The position numbers were made by a program, and so were the translations under genes. The notes below the pieces were generated by a model. The model did not search any database. It saw only the letters and a program-made list of their open reading frames with translations, and was not told the DNA's origin. This document shows positions 5,173 through 13,463 of a DNA stretch of 18,168 nt, one piece after another; position 1 is the stretch's first letter; each line of letters begins with the position of its first letter. The stretch spans positions 1 through 18,168 of the forward strand of contig JAZBOW010000058.1 in the NCBI GenBank assembly GCA_036351335.1, in the 5' to 3' direction. Origin of the DNA: UBA4459 sp036351335. GTDB lineage: Bacteria; Bacteroidota; Bacteroidia; Bacteroidales; F082.

Positions 5173-7968
5173 ATGAGAAAAATCATAGAGTACGCTGGCT
5201 TTTTAAGTATTTTGTTTTTTTTACTTTTGGTATGCAGCATTAACCCTTCCTATTCGCAATCGGATGAAGATTGCATGATGTGTCATGAAGATCCTGAATT
5301 AACTACCGAAAGAAGAGGGAGAACTGTTTCCATGTTTGTCGATTTAAGAACCCTGAACAATTCAGTACACAAGGATGTAGAATGTTCTTCGTGCCATCCT
5401 GAAGCAGGTGCGGATGATTTTCCACATGCGGAAAATTTGCCCACTGTGGAATGTGGATTTTGCCATGATATCGCCCAGGAAAGATTTGACTCAGGGATTC
5501 ATGGACAGGCATTGAGGCTTAATGCCCTGTATGCGCCTGATTGCAAAGAATGTCACGGAACCCATGATATTCTATCTAAAACGTCACCCAAATCGCGCAC
5601 CTACAAAATGAATATCCCGATATTATGTGGCAAGTGTCACAGGGAAGGAGCACCTGTTGCCAGAACTTATAATATCAGCGAACATAATATCCTGGAAAAT
5701 TATAGCCAGGGTATTCATGGCGAAGGCCTCTTTAAAAGAGGACTAATCGTAAGTGCCACGTGTAATGACTGTCATGGCAACCATCTGGTGCTGCCACATA
5801 CAAGCATTAATTCCTCTATTTCCGTAAAGAATATCGCCAAAACCTGTATGAAGTGCCATGCAGAAATTGAAAAAGTACACACAAAAGTGATCAAGAGGGA
5901 ACTCTGGGAAAAAGAACCCGGTGCCATCCCGGCCTGTACGGACTGCCATCCGCCCCATAAAGAGAATGTTAAGAATATCGTTACCACCATGTCTGACCGT
6001 TCCTGTATAAAATGTCATGCCGAAGCAGATGTTCATAAGGTGGTGAATGATTCCATCATTTCCCTAAGGGTTGATAAAACTGACATTGCCATGTCGGTGC
6101 ATAAGAATATTCCCTGTGTAAAATGCCACTCGGATGTCACACCCCAATTAAAAAGACCCTGCGAAACAGCTTTTAAAGTGGATTGTTCTAATTGTCATGC
6201 TGAAGTGTCGAATGTGTATAATATGAGTGGGCATGGTCAGGCTTATTTCAGAAAGGACGAAAATGCGCCTTATTGCACTGATTGTCATGGAACGCACAAA
6301 ACCAAGTCGCGCTATGATGACACCTCACCTACATACAGGACAGCCATACCGCAGCTTTGTGGCGATTGTCACAGTGCCGATAGTAAGGAAATTGAAATGG
6401 CTGACTTGAAAGAAGTGGATGCTTTTATGGATTATTCAAAAAGTGTACATGGAAAAGGACTTACAGAAAAAGGTTTATTACCAAGCGCCGTTTGTACGGA
6501 TTGTCATACCACTCACTTTGAATTGAAAGAATCTGATGAAAGATCATCTGTAAATCCAAAAAATATTCCGGCAACCTGTGCTACTTGCCACAAAGGTATT
6601 TATGATGAATACATTGCCAGTGATCATGGTATTAATAGCGATGATGATACAAAAAAATATCCCACATGCGCCGACTGTCATTCCGCACATAAAATCTCTG
6701 ATATTCATCAGGACAAATTTATGGGCGAAGTAACTTATCAATGTGGAAGCTGTCATGAAGATCTCTCAGAAACATATCTGGAAACCTATCATGGGAAAGC
6801 CTATACGCTTGGATATTTGAAATCTGCTAAATGCTCTGATTGTCATGGTGCACATAGTATTTATAATTCAAATAATCCAAAATCATCAATTAGCTCCCAA
6901 AATATTGTAGAAACCTGTAAACAATGCCATCCTGATGCGAATGCTAGATTCACGGGTTATTTAACACATGCTACACATCACGACAAAACCAAATATCCCA
7001 TTTTATATTACACTTTCTGGGGTATGACTTTTTTACTAATTGGTGTGTTTGGTTTCTTTGGACTGCATTTATTGTTATGGTTGCCACGTTCCATTCAGGG
7101 GATAAAGAATAAGAGAAAGCATCGCGAAGCCCTGGGCCCGAAATATTATATCAAACGATTTAATACTGGTCAGCGTATGACGCACCTTTTCGTGATCATC
7201 AGTTTCTTATTGTTGGCGCTCACAGGTATGATGCTTAAGTTTGCTGGTATGCCATGGGCAAGTACGCTGGCAAAATTACTGGGAGGTGTGCATGCAGCAG
7301 GTAATATTCACAGGTTTGCAGCAGTTATCACATTCGGATATTTTATTTTTCATGTTATTTCATTGATCAGATTAAAAATAAAGCGAAAAATTCCGTTGGG
7401 GCAGTTTATTTTTGGAAAAAACTCACTCATGTTCAATAAGCAGGATTTGAAAGATTTCTGGGCCACCATGAAATGGTTCTTCGGAATGGGGCCAAGACCT
7501 GAATATGGTAGATGGACCTACTGGGAGAAATTTGACTACTTCGCTGTTTTCTGGGGCGTGGCTGTTATCGGTTTCTCCGGATTAATTCTGTGGTTCCCTG
7601 AATTCTTTACACAAGTATTTCCCGGCTGGTTTATTAATGTAGCTATGATCATCCACAGCGATGAAGCTTTGCTGGCTGTAGGATTTATATTTACCATTCA
7701 CTTCTTCAATACGCACCTCCGTCCTGACGCATTCCCAATGGATACTGTCATATTTACCGGTACCGTGCCTTATGAAGAGTTTAAGCACGATAGGCCACGT
7801 GAGTTTGAAGAACTTAAAAAGTCGGGTAAACTAAAGAAAGTGATCATTAAAAAAGAAAAGAAAGGCAAAATGGAAAAATATGTAAAACCTTTTGGTTACG
7901 CCTTCCTGTTTATTGGCCTTTCTATCGTCATCCTGATCATTTATACAATGCTGTTTGGCTATAATTAG
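5173..7968 (+). CDS. 19-heme cytochrome c fused to a b-type membrane domain (CbcL-like bc fusion)
   Basis: This is a 931-residue protein with three parts. A signal peptide or N-terminal helix (about 7-29) comes first. A periplasmic domain at 34-586 follows, with 19 CXXCH motifs starting at residues 34, 71, 94, 124, 152, 197, 225, 255, 278, 315, 338, 368, 396, 441, 469, 499, 524, 554 and 582. The C-terminal membrane domain has about six helices (near 610-636, 669-688, 713-734, 787-808, 831-849 and 905-931). Histidines 671, 713, 727, 828, 843 and 848 in or near the helices are candidate heme b ligands, as in HydC/FdnI-type cytochrome b. The topology matches that of Geobacter CbcL (multiheme c plus diheme b), but with about twice as many c hemes. 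The likely role is oxidation of menaquinol and delivery of electrons to the periplasm; reverse flow cannot be excluded. Physiology is inferred; heme sites and topology are seen. Confidence 0.9.
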   Translation: MRKIIEYAGFLSILFFLLLVCSINPSYSQSDEDCMMCHEDPELTTERRGRTVSMFVDLRTLNNSVHKDVECSSCHPEAGADDFPHAENLPTVECGFCHDIAQERFDSGIHGQALRLNALYAPDCKECHGTHDILSKTSPKSRTYKMNIPILCGKCHREGAPVARTYNISEHNILENYSQGIHGEGLFKRGLIVSATCNDCHGNHLVLPHTSINSSISVKNIAKTCMKCHAEIEKVHTKVIKRELWEKEPGAIPACTDCHPPHKENVKNIVTTMSDRSCIKCHAEADVHKVVNDSIISLRVDKTDIAMSVHKNIPCVKCHSDVTPQLKRPCETAFKVDCSNCHAEVSNVYNMSGHGQAYFRKDENAPYCTDCHGTHKTKSRYDDTSPTYRTAIPQLCGDCHSADSKEIEMADLKEVDAFMDYSKSVHGKGLTEKGLLPSAVCTDCHTTHFELKESDERSSVNPKNIPATCATCHKGIYDEYIASDHGINSDDDTKKYPTCADCHSAHKISDIHQDKFMGEVTYQCGSCHEDLSETYLETYHGKAYTLGYLKSAKCSDCHGAHSIYNSNNPKSSISSQNIVETCKQCHPDANARFTGYLTHATHHDKTKYPILYYTFWGMTFLLIGVFGFFGLHLLLWLPRSIQGIKNKRKHREALGPKYYIKRFNTGQRMTHLFVIISFLLLALTGMMLKFAGMPWASTLAKLLGGVHAAGNIHRFAAVITFGYFIFHVISLIRLKIKRKIPLGQFIFGKNSLMFNKQDLKDFWATMKWFFGMGPRPEYGRWTYWEKFDYFAVFWGVAVIGFSGLILWFPEFFTQVFPGWFINVAMIIHSDEALLAVGFIFTIHFFNTHLRPDAFPMDTVIFTGTVPYEEFKHDRPREFEELKKSGKLKKVIIKKEKKGKMEKYVKPFGYAFLFIGLSIVILIIYTMLFGYN
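5272..6930 (+). repeat. Tandem eight-heme protein repeat inside the 19-heme gene
   Basis: Unit 1 covers residues 34-277 (5272-6003) and unit 2 covers residues 278-523 (6004-6741). The distances between successive heme cysteines are 37, 23, 30, 28, 45, 28 and 30 in both units. Flanking text also matches, for example SVHKDVECSSCH against SVHKNIPCVKCH and HGEGLFKRGLIVSATCNDCH against HGKGLTEKGLLPSAVCTDCH. A partial third unit (residues 524-586, 6742-6930) keeps three hemes with spacings 30 and 28, equal to hemes 3-5 and 11-13. The copies have diverged strongly in residues but hardly at all in heme spacing. Confidence 0.9.
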
Positions 7969-8011
7969 CCTGTCGTCATTTTATAAAATGTTAAGTAATA
8001 TATGAACTGCG

Positions 8012-8614
8012 CTATTCAGCCCATTTAATGGTGCAGCCTATAGCCTTGGTAAAATCAGGATCTGGTTTTTCACCATCAAGCAATGATTCGATCGCGTTTT
8101 CAAGAAATTTTTCTTCTACGTCTGCGGATGATTTTGAATTATCATCTATTGCACCAATATAGCGCACAATATATTCCGAGTTTACTTTTTCAAGTAAAAA
8201 AACATGGGGTGTGCGTGAGGCGCCATATACTTTGGTTATTCGCTGTCCTTTATCCCATAAATAAGGAAAGGTAAATCCTTTCTCTTCAGCCCTTATGATC
8301 ATATTCTCATAAGAATCTTCAGGTTGTTTTTGCGCATCATTCGGATTGATGGCAACGACAGGAAAACCTTTTTCTTTGTATTTTTTGTCGAGTGCGATAA
8401 TCCGATCTTCGTACAGAACCGAGTAGGGGCAATGGTTGCAGGTAAATATGACAACGATCCCCCTGGCATCTTCAAAGTCATTCATCCTGATCATTGTACC
8501 GTCAACATTTTTTAAACTAAAATCAGTAGCCTTGTCACCTACTTTATATCCATCAGCGTACAAGACTGACATTGACAATACTGAAAAAGCGAGGATTAAA
8601 AATATTTTTTTCAT
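8012..8614 (-). CDS. Periplasmic redoxin / thioredoxin-fold protein with CNHCP motif
   Basis: This is a 200-residue protein with a signal peptide (cut near ADGYKVG, about residue 20). An AhpC/TSA-redoxin domain follows, containing VGDKATDFSLKNVDG and the active-site region FTCNHCPY (Cys59-Cys62). The SRTPHVFLLEK segment supplies the cis-proline region. This group is usually annotated as thioredoxin family or redoxin-domain protein. Its start codon overlaps the stop of the preceding TlpA-like gene (ATGA, 8611-8614), which implies translational coupling. Next to a cytochrome c synthase, the likely task is thiol-disulfide handling of apocytochrome heme-binding cysteines or of the TlpA-like protein, but a peroxide-related role cannot be ruled out. 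The gene is convergent with the 19-heme gene, with 43 bp between them. Confidence 0.85.
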   Translation of the reverse strand: MKKIFLILAFSVLSMSVLYADGYKVGDKATDFSLKNVDGTMIRMNDFEDARGIVVIFTCNHCPYSVLYEDRIIALDKKYKEKGFPVVAINPNDAQKQPEDSYENMIIRAEEKGFTFPYLWDKGQRITKVYGASRTPHVFLLEKVNSEYIVRYIGAIDDNSKSSADVEEKFLENAIESLLDGEKPDPDFTKAIGCTIKWAE

Positions 8615-9099
8615 TGTATTATGTTTTTTGTGATTATTTCATTTAATTCTTCAAATGTAATTTCACCTTCCCTGAAAAAATAGAAATCTTTATTAAACAG
8701 TATGGTAATAGGAATTGCACCTGACCATCTGTTGTTAACTTTTTCTATCCACTCATGTTGTTTGCTGTCATTCAGTAAAATAACATCCGTATCAATATTT
8801 TGTTCATTTATAAAGGGGATCACTTTTGTGCGGAGATGTATATCAAAATCCATACTTACCAGGATCATTTTGAATTTCTGATCTTTAAAATTTTGATTGG
8901 CTTTCATCAAATCAGGCATTTCTTTTACACAGGGTTTGCACCACGTGGCCCAGAAATTGATCACATAAGTAGTGTCATTTCGCTTGTTTAAAACAGGTTC
9001 CAGTTGGTCAAAACTATACACAGGAACCTGCTGTGCCGATATACCAGTAGACAATGCGCCAAAAAGGAGCAACAGCAAATAACTTACATAGGTTTTCAT
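8611..9099 (-). CDS. TlpA/ResA-like thioredoxin for cytochrome c maturation
   Basis: This is a 162-residue protein with a signal peptide (MKTYVSYLLLLLFGALSTGISA). A compact thioredoxin domain carries the active site WATWCKPC (Cys54, Cys57) and a cis-proline in GAIP (Pro130). Proteins of this type (ResA, CcsX, TlpA) keep the CXXCH cysteines of apocytochromes reduced in System II maturation. The gene lies directly downstream of the CcsBA synthase gene (67-nt gap) and overlaps the next redoxin gene by 4 nt. That context fits a dedicated reductant for the many heme sites encoded here. The membrane electron donor normally used by such proteins (CcdA or DsbD) is not in the window. Confidence 0.9.
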   Translation of the reverse strand: MKTYVSYLLLLLFGALSTGISAQQVPVYSFDQLEPVLNKRNDTTYVINFWATWCKPCVKEMPDLMKANQNFKDQKFKMILVSMDFDIHLRTKVIPFINEQNIDTDVILLNDSKQHEWIEKVNNRWSGAIPITILFNKDFYFFREGEITFEELNEIITKNIIQ

Positions 9100-9166
9100 A
9101 TGACAAAAATAGTCAACGGCGTATTTAAAAGACCGATACGTTTGCTCATTAACTTAACTTTAACAG

Positions 9167-12100
9167 CTATATTGAGGCTTTTTGATTTGTAAAACGCCTT
9201 TCGTTAAAGTAAGCCCATATGGAGACCACAAAAACGGTAACTACCATATAATAGACAAATGTAGGCACCGGAACAGGATCGCCTGCTGCATATGAATGCA
9301 AACCTGACAGGTAATAGTTTACGCCAAAATATGTCATCAGAATAGAACCATAGCTGATTAAGGATGCAAAATTAAATGAGAACTTATCCTTTAATCCTGG
9401 AATGGAACTCATATGTGAGATAAATGCATAGATCAGTACACTCACCAAAGCCCAGGTTTCTTTTGGATCCCATCCCCAATAACGGCCCCAACTTTCATTG
9501 GCCCATACACCTCCAAGAAAAGTACCAATGGTGAGCATATACAAACCAATCATTAGCGACCTTTCATTTATAGCGGTAAGGTTTGATATCCGCAGATCAA
9601 TGGTAGTATTGTTTTTATGGTTTTTCAGGATCATTAAAATCAGATTCATTAATCCCAATAGCGCACTCAGGGCGAGGAAGCCGTAACTGGCTGTAATAAT
9701 CGAAACATGTATGGTCAGCCAGTAAGATTTTAATACAGGAACCAGATTGGTAATTTCAGGATCCATCCAGCTTAAATGTGCCACCATCAAAATAATTGAC
9801 GTTAAAAAGGTCGTAGCGGCTATGGTCATATTTGATTTGTTTGAAAACACCAGCCCTGCTAACAAAGTGACCCATGCGATATAGATCAATGATTCGTAAC
9901 CATCGCTCCAGGGTGCATGTCCGGATATGTACCAACGCATGATTAAACCTGCTGTTTGATATATAAAACCAATAACGATTAGCACGATAAATATTTTAAT
10001 GATAATATTCAGAATTTTTGACTGACGGAATATTTCAATAAAGGAGAGGATGATCATGATCAATCCAAGTATCAGATATAGTCTGCTCAGGTTCTGGAAA
10101 ATATTCATCTTATTATACCTGATTTCCATATTAGTTTTCGTCTCTGATGGCATAATCACAGCACCAAATTTTTTCTGATAGTTGGCAATACCGGTCACCA
10201 ATTCATCTGCAAGTTGGTTATTGCCTGTATTAATGGCTTCCAGATAGCTTGGTATGATCTGTACAAGAAATGCGGAGTCTTCCAAGGGAATATCTTTTAC
10301 TTCAGGCTTTGCGTTATACCAGCTTGCATAAGGATCGGTAGGATTTGGCAATAAGTTGATTAAATCGCCATTATACAACATATAGCAAATATTCAGCCGC
10401 TCATCAACCGCGATAATGTCCTTGTCGAACATATCCCTTTTCGCAGGCTTTTTGTTATAGGCAGCTGAAACATGTTCACTTAATTTATAGGTACCCTGGC
10501 TCAGGTTGATAAAGTCGATGTAGGCGGCCAGGTTTTCTTCAACACCCAGCAATTTCTTAACGTCAGGATGTTTCACTTTAATCATCGGAACCGATTGCCA
10601 CTCAACCGGGTTGCTAAGCATACCTAGTAAAACCTGATTTGGATTCATGTCCTGAATTTTGCTTTTTCTGGAGATTTTCCGCACCAGCTCACTTGCAAGT
10701 GAAGTCACAGGTTTCAGGCGCCCATCATGGGTTTGGGTGAGTAATTTTCCGAATTTTTCTGCCTGTGCCTTATCGACAGGATGCACTTCACCGGGGGCAT
10801 GTGTATGCTGGGCAAATACATCAGGTGTGATCAGCATTAATGAGATCAGCAAGGTGATAACACCCGCTTTTATGCCGTTATTTTTTCTTTTGATCAGTTG
10901 CGCAAGCTTTGAGAATCTTGAATTCTTGTTGAACAGGGTTAAAAACATACCTAGTGACATCAAAAAGTAACCGATATAAGTGAAGAGGGTACCCCAGTAG
11001 TCATGGTTTACAGATAATATGGTACCCAATTCATCGCGGTCGTAAGATGATTGGAAGAAACGGTAGCCTTTATAATTCAAAACATGGTTCATATAAATCC
11101 GGTATGGCATTTCTAAACCTTCATTTTTGTCAATGAGCACAACTTCACTTGCGAACGATGAAGGACTGTTTGAGCCGGGGTATCTTTCCAACTGAAAGTC
11201 TAATAGTTTAAGTGAAAAAGGTACATAAATACGATTGGCACCATATTTCATTTGCAGTTGAAGACCATCAAAATCAACGGTTTGTTTTTCACCTTCGTAA
11301 CCTTTCCCGCCACGCAGGGCGAGTTTCTTTGTTGTTTCACCGTTACTGGCTTCTATGACCACAGCATCTTTAAAATTCATATCGTTGCCATCGTAAGTAA
11401 CATAATCGATCCCGCCATTTTTATAAAAATTGGTGAGCACCAGGTTGGCATTATCTATTTCATACAAATTCCGCTGCTCAAATGGATGCCATTGGCCGGG
11501 TATAAGGGTGTCGTTCACACCACCCATCATGGCCATGGTAAATACAGTGTCAGCCGAATTCATTAATAATGCGCCATCTTCAATTTTAATGTTTACTGCA
11601 TCATCCACAAACTGTTCTCCAAAGTTTAGCACACTGGATCCCATTTTACCGGATGTGTTGTATTTGAAATAGTTAGTTTGCCTTCCCTGTCCGAAAGAAA
11701 TTACCACTACGATATAAGGATCGCCATTTGCGTTCTGCTCGGTGATGACTTCCTGTGCATTTGCTATGTATTTAACTGATTTAAAGGTGTAATCCTTATC
11801 GTTAAAACTGAGGGATGATTTGTATGCTTTAGGGGTTAGGGTAGTAAGCCGTGTCGATTTTGAGTCATAAACCGTATCGTTTCCATCTGTAATACTTATG
11901 TCAATAAAGGTATTGTCAGTTATCATACTGTTTGATGCACTGCCCTCGCGTATATGCATCATGCCTTCATAGCTTACATAGCGTGTGATAGCGGATCCGA
12001 GGAGGATGACCAAGAAAGCGAAGTGAAACAAAAATATTGTGAATTTTTTTGGTTTGTAAAGTTTATAGATAAAGATATTGCCAACAAGGTTTATGGCCAG

Positions 12101-12268
12101 AAAAAGCATCAGAATGTTGAACCAGGTGGCATTGTATACAACTGCTTTTGCAGCTTCTGTTCCAAAATCATTTTCAATAAATGTGGCTGTTCCAATGGAA
12201 GCTGCAAATACCAGAAGTAAAAAACCCATGGTTTGCATTGAGAAAATTATGTTCAAAAATCGATTCAT
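9167..12268 (-). CDS. ccsBA: Fused CcsB-CcsA System II cytochrome c synthase (ResB-ResC fusion)
   Basis: This 1033-residue integral membrane protein exports heme and attaches it to apocytochromes c. The CcsB/ResB half has helices near 11-31, 49-71 and 77-98 (His82 as candidate TM-His1), a large periplasmic domain and a helix near 440-460. A second periplasmic insert follows. The C-terminal CcsA half carries the tryptophan-rich WWD signature WGRYWGWDPKETW at 927-939. His784 (SGHAPWSDGYES) and His991 (LSGLHSYAAG) are candidate external heme ligands, and His854 (LTIHVS) is the second TM-His. All four histidines expected from the Helicobacter CcsBA model are therefore present. The length is normal for Bacteroidota fusions. 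The gene starts 14 nt after the Smr gene and is followed by two thioredoxin-fold genes. It should serve the 38 heme sites encoded in this window. Confidence 0.95.
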   Translation of the reverse strand: MNRFLNIIFSMQTMGFLLLVFAASIGTATFIENDFGTEAAKAVVYNATWFNILMLFLAINLVGNIFIYKLYKPKKFTIFLFHFAFLVILLGSAITRYVSYEGMMHIREGSASNSMITDNTFIDISITDGNDTVYDSKSTRLTTLTPKAYKSSLSFNDKDYTFKSVKYIANAQEVITEQNANGDPYIVVVISFGQGRQTNYFKYNTSGKMGSSVLNFGEQFVDDAVNIKIEDGALLMNSADTVFTMAMMGGVNDTLIPGQWHPFEQRNLYEIDNANLVLTNFYKNGGIDYVTYDGNDMNFKDAVVIEASNGETTKKLALRGGKGYEGEKQTVDFDGLQLQMKYGANRIYVPFSLKLLDFQLERYPGSNSPSSFASEVVLIDKNEGLEMPYRIYMNHVLNYKGYRFFQSSYDRDELGTILSVNHDYWGTLFTYIGYFLMSLGMFLTLFNKNSRFSKLAQLIKRKNNGIKAGVITLLISLMLITPDVFAQHTHAPGEVHPVDKAQAEKFGKLLTQTHDGRLKPVTSLASELVRKISRKSKIQDMNPNQVLLGMLSNPVEWQSVPMIKVKHPDVKKLLGVEENLAAYIDFINLSQGTYKLSEHVSAAYNKKPAKRDMFDKDIIAVDERLNICYMLYNGDLINLLPNPTDPYASWYNAKPEVKDIPLEDSAFLVQIIPSYLEAINTGNNQLADELVTGIANYQKKFGAVIMPSETKTNMEIRYNKMNIFQNLSRLYLILGLIMIILSFIEIFRQSKILNIIIKIFIVLIVIGFIYQTAGLIMRWYISGHAPWSDGYESLIYIAWVTLLAGLVFSNKSNMTIAATTFLTSIILMVAHLSWMDPEITNLVPVLKSYWLTIHVSIITASYGFLALSALLGLMNLILMILKNHKNNTTIDLRISNLTAINERSLMIGLYMLTIGTFLGGVWANESWGRYWGWDPKETWALVSVLIYAFISHMSSIPGLKDKFSFNFASLISYGSILMTYFGVNYYLSGLHSYAAGDPVPVPTFVYYMVVTVFVVSIWAYFNERRFTNQKASI

Positions 12269-12282
12269 CTTATATAGTTTAT

Positions 12283-13347
12283 TTATTTGTCCTTTATTAA
12301 AATATCTATGGCACCAACGCCAAATTTGCTAATTGAAGCCATCCTGTTTTCTACACCTTCGTAGTCTTCTAATTCCTTGATGATTGCCGCTTTTAATACA
12401 CCATTGCCTACGCCATGTATAAAGGTGGCTTTGGTATAATCGTTCGAAATAGCACTCTGTAAAGCCTTTTTAAAGTAAGCAAGCTGTAGGTTCAGCATGT
12501 CAAGGCTTGTTAAGCCTGCAATATTTTCTACAATTTCACCGATATGCAGATCCACAACAGCTTCGTTCAGGTTGATTTTATGTTTGTCAATGAAGGGTTT
12601 TTCTTTTGCAGGTTCTGTGGCCTTTGCTTCGTTTGATTGGTTGAATTTTTTTTGATAGTCACTTTTAGAAACTACAGTTAGGGCTGATTGTAATGATAAA
12701 GTTAGTATCAATGCTTTTCCCTGCAACATGGTGTTAGTTAAATAGTTACCTTCTTTGAAAAAGCGGGCCGGCTTTATTTCAATATCGGAATGTAAAGGCT
12801 GGTAAAGCTTATCAGGTAGGTCGCGATGGAAAAGTACCTGGATATATCCTTTGAGCCATTTTTCAATTTCATCACGGCTGATGGTATCCAATACGATTTT
12901 GGAGTCAGCAGGGAGGGAGCCATAATCAATGCCCTCCATTACATTTTCTATTTCAAAAAATAAGCTGTACAGTATATCATAGGAGGTGTGGTTAATAAGT
13001 ATCACGTCCATGTCTCCTGTAAGCAGCCATTGTTGTTCGTGGGGCTCAAAGGCAAAGTATAAACCCTTTTCTTCTTTAACGGCTCCCCATGGGTTTATTT
13101 CACTGATACGTCCCGGTTCTTCAATCTCTTCCTGCTGAATTTTGGACGTTTCGGGTATTCTTAGAGGTTCCGTAAAATCTTCAGCCGGCATGGAACGGTA
13201 ATCGAGAATGAGATCGGCAGACAATACGGGCATTTCAAAGCCGTCATTGGTTTTTAGTTTAACAAGTTTATTGTCAATAATCCCGATGACAGTACCTCCG
13301 CCACGTTCATTTAAAAAATTTACTTTATCTCCTATCTTAAATCTCAT
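12283..13347 (-). CDS. DUF2027-Smr domain protein
   Basis: This is a 354-residue soluble protein. The N-terminus (MRFKIGDKVNFLNERGGGTV) is a small KOW/SH3-like region followed by the DUF2027 domain typical of Bacteroidota. A charged linker rich in Lys and Glu (about residues 235-260) leads to a C-terminal Smr domain with VVDLHIGEI near 268 and TFIHGVGNGVLK near 315, the conserved DLH and HGxG motifs. Smr domains act in nucleic-acid cleavage or ribosome rescue; the role of this family is not established. The start follows the stop of the ImcH-like gene by 116 nt with no convincing terminator. The stop is only 14 nt from ccsBA, so cotranscription with the synthase is likely. A functional link to cytochromes is not implied by the sequence. 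Confidence 0.9.
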   Translation of the reverse strand: MRFKIGDKVNFLNERGGGTVIGIIDNKLVKLKTNDGFEMPVLSADLILDYRSMPAEDFTEPLRIPETSKIQQEEIEEPGRISEINPWGAVKEEKGLYFAFEPHEQQWLLTGDMDVILINHTSYDILYSLFFEIENVMEGIDYGSLPADSKIVLDTISRDEIEKWLKGYIQVLFHRDLPDKLYQPLHSDIEIKPARFFKEGNYLTNTMLQGKALILTLSLQSALTVVSKSDYQKKFNQSNEAKATEPAKEKPFIDKHKINLNEAVVDLHIGEIVENIAGLTSLDMLNLQLAYFKKALQSAISNDYTKATFIHGVGNGVLKAAIIKELEDYEGVENRMASISKFGVGAIDILIKDK

Positions 13348-13463
13348 ATTTTATTGGCTGAAATAAGATTGCGAAAATACGAATATTAGGTAATTCAGGA
13401 ATTATTTATTAACTAATTAACAAATATCACGATACCTTATAAAATGCCTGCTATGATTGATAG

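Noticed and set aside
7977..7990. Perfect palindrome CATTTTATAAAATG between the convergent 19-heme and redoxin genes
   Set aside because: It is AT-only except at the ends, leaves little room for a loop and has no T-tract after a stable stem, so it cannot be supported as a bidirectional terminator.
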